A stretch of 64,000 nucleotides of DNA from Thiosocius sp963753845 (GCA_963753845.1 CAVWEI010000014.1:62001-126000); one strand, 5' to 3'. Positions 28,005 to 37,127 are shown, counted from the stretch's first letter. Made by a program: numbers and translations. Notes: a model not told the origin generated them from the letters alone.

Positions 28005-28874
28005 TCATCCCCGCCAGGGCTCCACGCGGTAGCCCCTGCGCCTGAGCCCGGCCACCAGACCGGTATCACCGGCAAGATGCATGGCACCTACCGCGATCAG
28101 CGCGGTCCCTCCGTCGAGCAGGGGCGACAAGCTCTCCAGCATGCGGACGTTGCGGCTGTGCAGCAGGAGCCCATCAAACCACCGCAACAGCGCCGGCGGT
28201 ATGTCCTCGTATTGGGAACGTGCGACCTCGTCGATCTGGTCCAAATCGCCCAGCAGATAGGCCTGAGTCAGTTCTTCCAGCTGTTTCGGCATGTACGGGG
28301 CGTTCTTGACCATCGCGTCGAGCAGGACCAGCTGCAGGCCCGGGTCCATCTGCTCGAACACTGCCAGCTGCTCGGCAGCGGTTTCGAGGCCCACCACAGG
28401 ACGTTGCAGCTGCAGGGCCTGCAGATAGATCTCCATATCGAGGAAACGCCCGCTTTCCGGTCGCGGCATGCCCAGCGCCATCGCGGCTGCCCACGGCTTG
28501 AGCCGGTCGAGCATGTCGCGCGGCAGCCCGAGAGGCGCCGCTGCCGCCACCAGGGACTCGAACCGCTCCTCCCCGATGAGGCCACGCAGGTCCCGGTCCG
28601 CGGGCAGCAGGGTCGCGGCACCGACCGCAATCAGGGCAACCGCATCCGGCACCATCTCGATGGCCACGACATCGACCTGTTCGATCAATGGAACAAGCTG
28701 CCCGAGCAGCGACACCACCCGCGGGTCTTCACTGTGCATGGTGCCAACCAGATATCCACGGGGGCCGTCGTCAGAATAGATACCGTAGATCAGGCCCTGC
28801 CCGCCCAGCGCCGGCCGAACAGCCGCGATCAACAGCATCAGCATGCCGAACAGAAATCTGGACCAAAGGTTCAT
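28005..28874 (-). CDS. TraB/GumN-family protein
   Basis: A 289-residue secreted TraB/GumN (Tiki-like) protein with a signal peptide (residues 1-22). It has the family motifs YLVGTMHSEDPRV (GTMH, N-terminal), a central conserved PVVGLETAAEQLAVF and the C-terminal GAMHLAGDTGLVAGLRRRGYRVE. The paired GxxH motifs are proposed metal-dependent protease elements; bacterial function is unproven. I start at ATG 28874, which has GAGG nine bases upstream. Confidence 0.87.
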   Translation of the reverse strand: MNLWSRFLFGMLMLLIAAVRPALGGQGLIYGIYSDDGPRGYLVGTMHSEDPRVVSLLGQLVPLIEQVDVVAIEMVPDAVALIAVGAATLLPADRDLRGLIGEERFESLVAAAAPLGLPRDMLDRLKPWAAAMALGMPRPESGRFLDMEIYLQALQLQRPVVGLETAAEQLAVFEQMDPGLQLVLLDAMVKNAPYMPKQLEELTQAYLLGDLDQIDEVARSQYEDIPPALLRWFDGLLLHSRNVRMLESLSPLLDGGTALIAVGAMHLAGDTGLVAGLRRRGYRVEPWRG

Positions 28875-28909
28875 CGCTATCGTGCCTCGCATTGGTTATC
28901 CTGCCGCGC

Positions 28910-29563
28910 GTGGAAAATGAACCTTACAACACCGCGATCAGCCAGCGCTTTCGTGGTTACCTTCCCGTGGTCGTCGATGTCGAAACGGGTGGATTCAATG
29001 CACAGACGGATGCCCTGCTGGAAATGGCCGCGGTAATCCTCAGAATGGACGACCGGGGCGACCTGGAACCGGCACAAACGATCAGCTGTCACGTGCAGCC
29101 CTTCGAAGGGGCCAACCTGGATCCCAAGGCGCTGGCATTCAACGGGATCGACCCCTATCACCCGTTTCGCCAGGCGCTGCCCGAGAAAGAGGCCCTCGAC
29201 CACCTGTTTCGGCCGATCCGTGCAGCGGTCAAGGCCAGTGCCTGCAAACGCGCCATCCTGGTCGGACACAATGCGTTCTTCGACCTGGGTTTCATCAACG
29301 CCGCGGTCGAACGGACGGCCTACAAGCGCAACCCATTCCACCCATTCAGTACCTTCGATACGGTGACCCTGGCCGGTCTTGCCTATGGCCAGACCGTCCT
29401 GGCACGAACGATCATCGCCGCCGGGATAAGCTGGGACGCGGATCAGGCCCACTCGGCGATCTACGATACCGAAAAGACCGCAGAACTGTTCTGCCACATC
29501 GTCAACCGTTGGCAGGCGGCCACCGACGAGTCCCCGTGGCTGGCTCAGTCGGACGCAGGCTGA
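28910..29563 (+). CDS. rnt: Ribonuclease T
   Basis: A 217-residue DEDDh 3'-5' exoribonuclease that trims tRNA and other stable RNA 3' ends. It has VVVDVETGGFNAQTDALLEMAA (ExoI), ALAFNGIDPYHPFR, HNAFFDLGFINAA (ExoII), RNPFHPFSTFDT and the final H/D motif AHSAIYDTEKTAELFC, closely following E. coli RNase T. The start is taken as GTG 28910; TTG 28892 is possible. The 3' end overlaps the convergent DUF4231 gene by 19 bp. Confidence 0.93.
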   Translation: MENEPYNTAISQRFRGYLPVVVDVETGGFNAQTDALLEMAAVILRMDDRGDLEPAQTISCHVQPFEGANLDPKALAFNGIDPYHPFRQALPEKEALDHLFRPIRAAVKASACKRAILVGHNAFFDLGFINAAVERTAYKRNPFHPFSTFDTVTLAGLAYGQTVLARTIIAAGISWDADQAHSAIYDTEKTAELFCHIVNRWQAATDESPWLAQSDAG

Positions 29564-29997
29564 GACTGTTTTTCGGGCTTCTCATCGAGGGCGCGACGCA
29601 ACTGCAACCATGCATCGCTCTCCTGGGACAGCACAGACTCCACGCGCGCTGCCAGGTGCCTGAACGCCTCCTCGTCTGACTGGCCCTCGTAGTGGCCCGC
29701 CCCAGCCAGGTAGAGATATTTTTCGTGCCGAAGGCCTTCACAGGTCGCGCGGTAGCGAATCCAGTTTTCATGATGTTGATTGATATGCTGGATACCCTCC
29801 ACGACCACGACCGCCACCCCAAGCACCCCGGCCAGCGGGGCGTAGCCGTCGAAGCCGCTCGCCAGGGGCACCAGGGCGGCCGCGGCGACCGAGAGCACCT
29901 TCAGTCGTCGGTACCACGCCTGGTGATAGCTGCTCTTGCGGTCGAACCAGTCGATCTGGTCCTCCAGGCGCGGATAATCCGGACGCCCTGACGTCAC
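29545..29997 (-). CDS. DUF4231 two-helix membrane protein (SLATT-like)
   Basis: A 150-residue protein with the DUF4231 layout. It starts with DQIDWFDRKSSYHQAWYRRLK, then has two adjacent transmembrane helices (about 33-48 and 53-70, VLSVAAAALVPLAS and PLAGVLGVAVVVVEGI). A cytosolic helical part follows with NWIRYRATCEGLRHEKYLYLAG and ESDAWLQL. I recall DUF4231 as belonging to the SLATT group of two-helix domains proposed as pore-forming effectors in nucleotide-triggered conflict systems. Its GTG start overlaps the TIR gene stop as GTGA, so the two are translationally coupled. Activity is not demonstrated by sequence. Confidence 0.82.
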   Translation of the reverse strand: MTSGRPDYPRLEDQIDWFDRKSSYHQAWYRRLKVLSVAAAALVPLASGFDGYAPLAGVLGVAVVVVEGIQHINQHHENWIRYRATCEGLRHEKYLYLAGAGHYEGQSDEEAFRHLAARVESVLSQESDAWLQLRRALDEKPEKQSQPASD

Positions 29998-30641
29998 GAG
30001 GGCTTGCGTCCCAGATACAACAGGTAAGCCGCCAGGCCGAGCAGCACCATGGCACCCAGCGCGGTGTCTGAGTCGCCGTAATCAAGTGCCTCGGAACAGG
30101 CACCGAGACCAACGAACCCCGAGATTGCCGCACCGATGCGGTAGGCACGCTGTTTCCCGCTTCCCAGGCTGGTCAGTGCCTCCTTCCACGAGACCATGCC
30201 ACCACCGTTGTGCGGTGGCACTGGTGGCCGGGGCTTGGGGGGCTCTTTGAGGATCGAGCGCACGCGACTGGCCAGCAGGTCGAAACCGGCATGCGCCACC
30301 CCCGGCCGCCAGTCCTTGAGGTTTCCGGCCTGCAGGCGCCTGAACTCGAACGGGATGCTTTCGCCGGGGGTATCGTCCACGATCACAGTCGCCACGATAT
30401 CCCGGTCGGCACCGGCGGCGGCCTCGGTATGCACCCAGCGTGAGCCGATCGAGTGCCTGGACCACAGCACCACCACGCAACGGGCCTCGTTCACCGCCGC
30501 CTCGATCACCTGCGCATAGTCCATCCCGGGTGGAATCTGTTTGTCCCACCATACCGACCAGCCCTCGCCCTCGAACGCACCGGCGAGACGACGGGCGAAA
30601 TCCGTATCTTCGCTGGCGTAACTGATGAAGATATCACTCAC
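29994..30641 (-). CDS. TIR-domain protein with two C-terminal membrane helices
   Basis: A 215-residue protein with an N-terminal TIR domain (1-130: MSDIFISYASEDTDFARRLA, GWSVWWDKQIPPG, CVVVLWSRHSIGSRWVHTE). The glutamate in WVHTE (Glu73) occupies the catalytic position of NAD-cleaving TIR domains. A Pro-rich linker follows (about 135-150), then a helix and two hydrophobic segments (about 167-185 and 193-211). The start is GTG 30641 with a G-rich ribosome site eight bases upstream; ATG starts further up give no TIR sequence. It is the first gene of a two-gene operon with the DUF4231 protein. The likely role is a membrane-tethered immune or NAD-depleting effector (inference). Confidence 0.85.
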   Translation of the reverse strand: MSDIFISYASEDTDFARRLAGAFEGEGWSVWWDKQIPPGMDYAQVIEAAVNEARCVVVLWSRHSIGSRWVHTEAAAGADRDIVATVIVDDTPGESIPFEFRRLQAGNLKDWRPGVAHAGFDLLASRVRSILKEPPKPRPPVPPHNGGGMVSWKEALTSLGSGKQRAYRIGAAISGFVGLGACSEALDYGDSDTALGAMVLLGLAAYLLYLGRKPS

Positions 30642-30725
30642 CGTCGCATGCCCCCCCGTCTCAAACCCGAACGGCCTTCTTGGAAAATAGCATGTGGCTG
30701 CCGGGCGCGGCACCATGGCGAAAAA

Positions 30726-30746
30726 AAGGCGGCCACTGGCCGCCTT
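30726..30746 (-). terminator. Terminator of grxD
   Basis: Perfect 9-bp stem AAGGCGGCC / GGCCGCCTT with a 3-base loop. On the minus strand it is followed by seven T. It insulates the TIR operon from grxD. Confidence 0.85.
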
Positions 30747-30773
30747 CCCGTTTGCGCCTCAAACGCCCTGCCC

Positions 30774-31115
30774 TCAGCCTTCGGTCTCTTCCGCCGGCCA
30801 CTTCACGGCCGCCCCGGCAGCGGCCTTTTTCAGATCGCCGCTGGCATGCATCTCCAGTGTGATGTCACAGCCACCGATCAACTCGCCGTCGATATAGACC
30901 TGAGGGAACGTCGGCCAATCGGCAAAGCGCGGCAGGTTCTCGAAGATCTCGGGGTCGGCCAGCACATTGACATAGGCGAATTTTTCGCCACAGTCCTGCA
31001 GCGCGGCCACGGCACGCGAGGAAAACCCGCACTGGGGGAACTGCGGGGTCCCCTTCATGTAAATGATGATCGGGTTTTTTTCGACCTGCTCTTTGATTCT
31101 GTCCATCACGTCCAT
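30774..31115 (-). CDS. grxD: Monothiol glutaredoxin (Grx4 type)
   Basis: A 113-residue monothiol glutaredoxin with active site CGFS (Cys29), WPTFPQVYIDGELIGGCDI and a helical C-terminus. This family binds and delivers [2Fe-2S] clusters with glutathione and BolA partners. The length is normal. The start may be residue 1 or Met4. It is a single gene with its own terminator. Confidence 0.94.
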   Translation of the reverse strand: MDVMDRIKEQVEKNPIIIYMKGTPQFPQCGFSSRAVAALQDCGEKFAYVNVLADPEIFENLPRFADWPTFPQVYIDGELIGGCDITLEMHASGDLKKAAAGAAVKWPAEETEG

Positions 31116-31262
31116 TTCGGCACCTCAGCTGTTGCGTCGACGAAGCCGACAGATGCGGTCGGTCGCCGGAATTTCAAGTGGAAACAGTCTAGCAGCCGCC
31201 ACACACGAGAACCCATAGCAGCTGTCGGGCAATTTGCCCCGGGACGGCGCGCCCCGTCGATT

Positions 31263-33041
31263 TCAGGAAACCCCATCCACGTTGCGCTGCAGCCAGAATT
31301 CCAGCAGCGCGAGGTGCCAGAGTTTGCTGCCCATGATCCGGGTATGGTGCAGCTCCGGTGCGGCAAGTAGCCGGTTTACGTAGCCGCGTTCGAACAGGCC
31401 GCGCTCGCGGCAGGCCTGCGAATCGAGGATCGCGCGCATGAACTCGAGAAAATCACCCCGCACATACTTGAGCGCGGGCATCGGAAAGTAGCCTTTCGGG
31501 CGGTCGATCACCGCGTCCGGCACGATGCCTCGCGCAATCCGCTTCAGCAGGTGCTTGCCGTCCGATTGCAGCTTCAGTTCTGGCGGACAACGGGCAACGA
31601 CCTCGACCAGGTGGTGGTCCAGGAAAGGCACGCGTGCCTCAAGACCCCAGGCCATCGTCATGTTGTCCACGCGCTTGACCGGGTCGTCGACGATCAGCGT
31701 GGTGGTATCCAGCTTCAACACGGCATCGAGGAAATCGCCCGACCAGGCATCATCCAGATGCGCGGCGATGAAACGGCCGGTGTGATCGTCACCGCGATAA
31801 GGCGGCGTGACCATGTCCAGAAACTCCGCATGATCTCTGTCGAAATAGTGTTTTCGGAAACGCTCCAGCCGCGAGCCTTCGGTCTCGGCGAGCATGCGGG
31901 GGTACCAGAAATAGCCACCGAAGACCTCGTCCGCCCCCTGCCCCGACTGCACCACCTTGATCTCCTTCGAGACCCGTTCGGACAACAGGTAGAAGGCAAC
32001 CGCGTCCTGGCCGAACATCGGCTCGGCCATCGCGTCCACCGCCTCGGGCAGACGTTTGAGCACCTGCTCGTTCGGCACCAGGAACTTGTGGTGAATGGGC
32101 CGGTAGCGTTCCACCACCAGGTCGGAGAATTCAAACTCGCTGCCTTTCTCCTCGGGCTGGTCCTCGAAACCGACCGAGAAGGTATGGAAATCCTTCACCC
32201 CGACCTCGGCGAGCAGGGCCACCAACAGGCTGGAATCCAGCCCCCCGGACAACAGCACCCCGACCGGGACATCGGCGACATCGTTGCGTTTGCGCACCGC
32301 CTCCAGCAGGGCCGCATGCGTGGCATCGACCCATTGCTGTTCGCTGCGCTCCTGCGGCAACCGTGTCGCATCCAGCTCCCAGTAACGCCGCAGTTCCTGC
32401 CGACCGCCGGCCTGCAGCAGCAGGCTGTGGGCCGGCTCGAGTTTACGGATACCGCGCAGGATGGTGGTCGGTGCCGGGATCACCGCGTGCAGGGTGTACT
32501 GAAAATGCAGGCCGACCGGATCTATACCGCGGTCGATACCGCCACCGGCCAGCAGTGCCCGGGTATTCGAGGCAAAGCGGAAGCGCCGCCCGTCGAGCGC
32601 ATAGTAGAAGGGCTTGATACCGAAACGATCACGCGCCGCGAACAGGCACTGGCGCTGTTCGTCCCAGATCGCGAAGGCGAACATCCCGTGCAGGCGCGCC
32701 GGGCAGTCGACACCCCATTCGCGGTAGGCCTTGAGTATCACCTCACTGTCGCCGCCGGAGACAAAGGTATGGCCCCTGCCCTGCAACTCGGCGCGCAGCT
32801 CGCGGTAGTTGTAGATGGCACCGTTGAACACGAGACTTAGCCCGGCATCGAGCATCGGCTGATGCGAGCGGCTGGACAGGTCGATGATCGACAGGCGCCG
32901 GTGCCCAAATGCGACCTTGCCGGCCTGCCAGGTCCCCTCGTCATCGGGCCCACGCCTCTCCAGCGCCGACAGCATGCGTCCAATCAGACCCGGTTCGACA
33001 GGCGCGCCATCCAGCCGCAGCTCACCGCATATCCCGCACAT
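31263..33041 (-). CDS. Asparagine-synthase-type amidotransferase, probable N-acetylglutaminylglutamine amidotransferase
   Basis: A 592-residue class II glutamine amidotransferase. Cys2 of MCGICGELRL is the glutaminase nucleophile (NGAIYNYRELR, SGGDSEVILKAY follow). The C-terminal half is an ATP-dependent synthetase with LLSGGLDSSLLVALLAE, SGQGADEVFGGY and LEARVPFLDHHLVE. Segments such as DDPVKRVDNMTMAWGLEARVPFLDH, RPKGYFPMPALKY and GSKLWHLALLEFWLQ resemble the NAGGN-forming branch more than AsnB, suggesting synthesis of a compatible solute; the usual acetyltransferase/ligase partner is not adjacent. I start at Met-Cys because Cys must be residue 2 after processing. Confidence 0.75.
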   Translation of the reverse strand: MCGICGELRLDGAPVEPGLIGRMLSALERRGPDDEGTWQAGKVAFGHRRLSIIDLSSRSHQPMLDAGLSLVFNGAIYNYRELRAELQGRGHTFVSGGDSEVILKAYREWGVDCPARLHGMFAFAIWDEQRQCLFAARDRFGIKPFYYALDGRRFRFASNTRALLAGGGIDRGIDPVGLHFQYTLHAVIPAPTTILRGIRKLEPAHSLLLQAGGRQELRRYWELDATRLPQERSEQQWVDATHAALLEAVRKRNDVADVPVGVLLSGGLDSSLLVALLAEVGVKDFHTFSVGFEDQPEEKGSEFEFSDLVVERYRPIHHKFLVPNEQVLKRLPEAVDAMAEPMFGQDAVAFYLLSERVSKEIKVVQSGQGADEVFGGYFWYPRMLAETEGSRLERFRKHYFDRDHAEFLDMVTPPYRGDDHTGRFIAAHLDDAWSGDFLDAVLKLDTTTLIVDDPVKRVDNMTMAWGLEARVPFLDHHLVEVVARCPPELKLQSDGKHLLKRIARGIVPDAVIDRPKGYFPMPALKYVRGDFLEFMRAILDSQACRERGLFERGYVNRLLAAPELHHTRIMGSKLWHLALLEFWLQRNVDGVS

Positions 33042-33128
33042 CTCAAAAACCTCCCGAAATGATCCGCCTGACACAGCCCTGCGCGATGGCGCGACAACTG
33101 CCACAACTCATCCGCAGACCTCCTGTCG

Positions 33129-34664
33129 TTACGAACGTCCCCATCCCCCGCCGCCCGGCGTCTCTATCCGCAGACGATCACCGGGTTGCAGTTCACCCTC
33201 ACACTTTGCCGGCAGCGGCCGACCGTTCAGCAGGTTCAAACCCGGCCTGGCGTCACCACCGCCGTCGATGCCCCAGGGCGCATGCGAGCGCCGCTCTGTC
33301 AGCAGGGTGTAGTGGGCGGCCTCCAGGAATTCGTACTCACGCACCAGGCCATCACCACCCCTGCGCATACCCCTGCCGCCTGATTCCCGGCGCAGCCCGT
33401 ATTGCAGAACCCGCAGCGGAAAGCGACTCTCCAGCACCTCGACCGGGGTGTTCAGGGTGTTTGTCATATGCGTCTGCAGGCCACTCAGGCCGCCGCCATG
33501 CGGACCCGCACCCATGCCGCCACCGATGGTCTCGTAATAATCCCATGTCGCTCCGGCACGCGCGCTGCCCATGGCCAGATTGTTCATACTGCCGTGGCTG
33601 GCGGCCGGCACCTGCCCGGGTATCGCCTGCGCCAGTGCGCCGAGCACGACATCCACGACCCGCGTACTCGTCTCAACGTTGCCCGCGGCCACCGCGGCCG
33701 GCTTGCGCGCGTTGAGCAGACTTCCTTCGGGTGCGATCAGCCTTACCGGTCGGAAGGCACCGGCACAGGCTGGTGTATGTGGCGGCATCAGGCATCGGAA
33801 TACGTAGTAGACCGCCGCGGCGGCCACCGCCAGCGGACAGTTCACATTGCCCTCCACCTGCGCCGCCGTGCCGGTGAAATCCGCGGTCACCGCCTGCCCG
33901 GCGACCGTCAGGGTCACGGATATCGGGATATCGAGCTGGCCCTGGCCGTCGTCATCCAGGAAATCGGTGAACCGGTAGCGGCCCTCGGGGATACCCGCCA
34001 AGGCATCACGCGCCAGGCGTTCCGCATAGTCGTTCAGCGCCAGGATCCCGTCCAGGAAGACAGCCGCACCGTAGCCGCCGATCAGTTTTCCCAGACGCGC
34101 AACACCGGCGCGATTGGCGGCCACCTGGGCGGCGAAGTCACCCCCGGATTCGGCGCTGTTGCGGGTCGCCCCGGTTACCGCCTGCAGCACCGCGGACAAC
34201 AGCTCCTCTCCCCGCACCAGGTGCTGCGGCCCGATCACGACGCCCTCCTGCTCCAGGCGCGAGGAAATCGGCATCGATCCGGGTGATGCGGCACCGATAT
34301 CGGCATGATGCGCGCGGTTGACCACGAAGGCCTGCAGTTGATCACCGGCGAAGACCGGGGCAATCAGGGTGACATCAGGCAGGTGGGTCCCACCCAGGTA
34401 GGGGTCATTGAGCATCACCTGATCACCCGGCTGCCAGTCGATATCGGCCACGATGCCCTGCATCGCAAACGCCATGCTGCCAAGATGCACCGGTATGTGG
34501 GCGGCCTGGGCGCACAGGGCCCCGTTTGCATCGAAGACCGCGCAAGAGAAATCCAGACGGTCGCGGATATTGGGCGAGAATGCAGCGTTGCGCAGTACCA
34601 GGCCCATCTCCTCGCACACGGCGTCGAGGCGGCTGGCAAAGATATTCAGGGTTGCGGGTGTCAT
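33129..34664 (-). CDS. HyuB-type hydantoinase/oxoprolinase subunit B
   Basis: A 511-residue hydantoinase B/oxoprolinase family protein. It has SPNIRDRLDFSCAVFD, QAAHIPVHLGSM, GDQVMLNDPYLGGTHLPDVT, VNCPLAVAAAAVYYVFRC, MNNLAMG and the C-terminal RIETPGGGGWG. HyuB normally pairs with HyuA for ATP-dependent opening of hydantoins or 5-oxoproline, or forms carboxylases; no HyuA is present in the window. It precedes the amidotransferase gene by 87 bp on the same strand, so co-transcription is possible. Confidence 0.85.
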   Translation of the reverse strand: MTPATLNIFASRLDAVCEEMGLVLRNAAFSPNIRDRLDFSCAVFDANGALCAQAAHIPVHLGSMAFAMQGIVADIDWQPGDQVMLNDPYLGGTHLPDVTLIAPVFAGDQLQAFVVNRAHHADIGAASPGSMPISSRLEQEGVVIGPQHLVRGEELLSAVLQAVTGATRNSAESGGDFAAQVAANRAGVARLGKLIGGYGAAVFLDGILALNDYAERLARDALAGIPEGRYRFTDFLDDDGQGQLDIPISVTLTVAGQAVTADFTGTAAQVEGNVNCPLAVAAAAVYYVFRCLMPPHTPACAGAFRPVRLIAPEGSLLNARKPAAVAAGNVETSTRVVDVVLGALAQAIPGQVPAASHGSMNNLAMGSARAGATWDYYETIGGGMGAGPHGGGLSGLQTHMTNTLNTPVEVLESRFPLRVLQYGLRRESGGRGMRRGGDGLVREYEFLEAAHYTLLTERRSHAPWGIDGGGDARPGLNLLNGRPLPAKCEGELQPGDRLRIETPGGGGWGRS

Positions 34665-34850
34665 ACCGGTCTACTCTAACGGGTCGGCGTTCGACTGCGC
34701 CAGCACCGACCGGTATCGCACTTGCGCGGGCGATCCAGTGCCGGCCACTGTGCAGGTGACGAACGAACGGCAGCGAAATATCCGGATGATGGTGGCAGAA
34801 TCCGGCGGGAGCGAGCCGCAAGACAAAAAGAATTTCAGGACCGACAGCCG

Positions 34851-36170
34851 ATGAACCCAGATTCTTATGAATTGCCTCCCAACATCGTCGAGCTTTTTCA
34901 TGTGGCGACGACCTATGTCAGCCAGCCCTGGTTTGCCTACCAGATCCTGATCATCGCTTTCTTGTACATCGCCGCACGGTTGTTCGCGTCCCGCCTGGAA
35001 CCCAGGTTCGAGGCGCATGCACGCAAGATCAAGGGGCACCCCGGCCTGCTCCGGTTCGTCGTGGCGGCCCTGCGACGCATGGACCTGATCGTGTATATCC
35101 TGCTGCTCGCAAGCGCCCTGGCCGTAATGCGGGGACTGACCTGGCCAAGCCGCAGTTACCTTATCGACGTCGCCCTGACCCTGGCCTTCGCCTGGCTGGT
35201 GATTTCGGTGCTTTCGCGCGCCATCCGCAGCCGCACCATAGGCCGCCTGATGGCGGTCAGCGTCTGGGCCTACGTGGCCATCACCATCTTCGGTGTCAAC
35301 GAGAACGTGTTCGGTTTCCTCGACGGCCTCGGGTTTTCTGCCGGCGAGCTGCGGATATCGGTGCTGCTGATCCTCAAGGCGGCCGTGCTGATCGGCGTCA
35401 CCCTCTGGCTCGCCATTTCGCTTGGCAACTTTCTCGACAGCCTGGTCCAGCGGTCCGAGGAGCTGACCCCATCGCTGCGCCTGCTGATCGGCAAGCTGCT
35501 GAAGATCCTGCTGGTCATGACGGCAGCGCTGATCGCTATGTCGAGCCTTGGGATCGACCTGACCGCCTTCACGGTGTTTTCGGGTGCGGTTGGCGTCGGC
35601 ATCGGTTTTGGCCTGCGGGCGGTGGCATCGAATCTGATCTCCGGGATCATCATCCTGCTCGACCGCTCGATCAAACCCGGCGACACCATATCCCTGGGCG
35701 AGACCTTCGGCTGGATCCGCGAGCTGAGGGCGCGTTTCGTCTCGGTCGTCACCCGCGACGGGCGGGAATATCTCATCCCGAACGAAGACTTCATTACACG
35801 CGAGGTCATCAACTGGTCCTTTTCCGACGAGTTGGTGCGGCTCGACGTCGAGTTTGGCGTGGCCTACGACGCCGATGCCCATCAGGTGAGCGCTCTTGCC
35901 ATCGAGGCGGCGGCCTCGGTGGGACGCGTGGTGCCGTCAAAGCGGCCGGTATGCTGGATGACCGCGTTTGGCGATTCTTCCCTCGACTTCATCCTTCGCT
36001 TCTGGATAAACGATCCCCAGAACGGCCTGACCAATATCCGCGGCCAGGTGCTGCTGGCCTTGTGGGACAAATTCAAGGAGCATGGTATCCATGTCCCCTA
36101 CCCACACCGGGAGATCATCGTGCGCGACCCCGTCCGGATCCAACACACGGCCGCCGAGGGACAGGACTGA
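34851..36170 (+). CDS. MscS-family mechanosensitive channel
   Basis: A 439-residue MscS-like channel with extra N-terminal helices: about five hydrophobic segments before the pore helix. The MscS core contains LTAFTVFSGAVGVGIGFGL, ASNLISGIIILLDRSIKPGD and the beta domain IRELRARFVSVVTRDGREYLIPNEDFI, and ends with HGIHVPYPHREI. It releases solutes on hypo-osmotic shock. I start at ATG 34851 with AGGA upstream. It is divergent from hyuB and unlinked to sodB. Confidence 0.9.
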   Translation: MNPDSYELPPNIVELFHVATTYVSQPWFAYQILIIAFLYIAARLFASRLEPRFEAHARKIKGHPGLLRFVVAALRRMDLIVYILLLASALAVMRGLTWPSRSYLIDVALTLAFAWLVISVLSRAIRSRTIGRLMAVSVWAYVAITIFGVNENVFGFLDGLGFSAGELRISVLLILKAAVLIGVTLWLAISLGNFLDSLVQRSEELTPSLRLLIGKLLKILLVMTAALIAMSSLGIDLTAFTVFSGAVGVGIGFGLRAVASNLISGIIILLDRSIKPGDTISLGETFGWIRELRARFVSVVTRDGREYLIPNEDFITREVINWSFSDELVRLDVEFGVAYDADAHQVSALAIEAAASVGRVVPSKRPVCWMTAFGDSSLDFILRFWINDPQNGLTNIRGQVLLALWDKFKEHGIHVPYPHREIIVRDPVRIQHTAAEGQD

Positions 36171-36235
36171 AAACACGGATACGGCCCCCGCCGGACTTTT
36201 TTCCGTTTTTTTCACTCCCCCGACCGCAACGCGGT

Positions 36236-36265
36236 TGATTGCATCGTCATACAGTCCCTAGAATC
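36236..36265 (+). promoter_or_regulatory. Sigma70-like promoter of sodB
   Basis: TTGATT (36236-36241) and TAGAAT (36260-36265) separated by 18 bp, giving a leader of about 60 nt before sodB. Confidence 0.55.
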
Positions 36266-36329
36266 GGCAACACCCAGACGTGGAAAACCCTTTTCACAAA
36301 GAAAGAACGACGACCAAGGAGTTTTTGAG

Positions 36330-36911
36330 ATGGCGCACGAACTACCCGCCCTGCCTTACGCAATGAATGCCCTCGAGCCCGTAATCTCCCAGGAGACCCT
36401 GGAGTATCACTACGGCAAGCATCACAATACCTATGTGACCAACCTGAACAACCTGGTCCCGGGCACAGAATTCGAAAATATGGGCCTGGAGGAAATCATC
36501 ATGAAATCCTCCGGCGGGGTGTTCAACAACGCCGCCCAGGTGTGGAATCACACCTTCTACTGGAATTGCCTGAGCCCGAACGGTGGCGGCGCGCCCGGCG
36601 GCGCCCTGGCGGATGCGATCAACAAGGCCTTTGGCTCGTTCGACGCCTTCAAGGAGGCGTTCAGCAAGTCCGCCGCGACCAACTTCGGCTCCGGCTGGAC
36701 CTGGCTGGTCAAGAACGCCGACGGAAGTATCGAGATCGTCAACACGTCCAATGCGGGCTCCCCGATGACCGACGGCAAGACCGCGCTGCTGACTGTGGAC
36801 GTTTGGGAACACGCTTACTACGTCGATTACCGCAACGCGCGTCCAAAGTATCTCGAAGAGATCTGGAAGCTGATCAACTGGGAGTTCGTGGCGGCCAACT
36901 TTGCCGCCTGA
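36330..36911 (+). CDS. sodB: Iron superoxide dismutase
   Basis: A 193-residue SOD that converts superoxide to H2O2 and O2 in the cytoplasm. The metal ligands are visible: His27 (LEYHYGKHH), His74 (QVWNHTFYW), Asp156 and His160 (DVWEHAYY). Gln70 beside the second histidine marks the Fe type. Length and N-terminus are standard, with AGGAG upstream of the ATG. Confidence 0.96.
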   Translation: MAHELPALPYAMNALEPVISQETLEYHYGKHHNTYVTNLNNLVPGTEFENMGLEEIIMKSSGGVFNNAAQVWNHTFYWNCLSPNGGGAPGGALADAINKAFGSFDAFKEAFSKSAATNFGSGWTWLVKNADGSIEIVNTSNAGSPMTDGKTALLTVDVWEHAYYVDYRNARPKYLEEIWKLINWEFVAANFAA

Positions 36912-36977
36912 CCCCCCTTTTTTCGCGTGACAACATGCTGTTGAAACGCACCAAAGGGTAACGGAGAGATTGACGGG

Positions 36978-37007
36978 GCGCCCCCGGCTCGTTCGAGCCG
37001 GGGGCGC
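36978..37007. terminator. Strong GC hairpin after sodB
   Basis: Perfect 13-bp stem (GCGCCCCCGGCTC / GAGCCGGGGGCGC) with a 4-base loop about 65 bp after the sodB stop. No T run follows, so it may be a transcript-stabilising hairpin or Rho-assisted terminator rather than a classical one. Confidence 0.55.
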
Positions 37008-37127
37008 TCTGACATCGGCACCCGTTTTCTCCCCCTGCTGAACACGTGCATTCGGGCAGGCCACTGCAGGACCGGATAGTCGGAAACGTTTCCGCCGCAG
37101 CCCATTCTGGGTATTCTTGTGCGGCCT

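Noticed and set aside
29545..30641. Prophage or genomic island carrying the TIR module
   Set aside because: No integrase, tRNA, repeats or base-composition break at the borders; neighbours are core genes.
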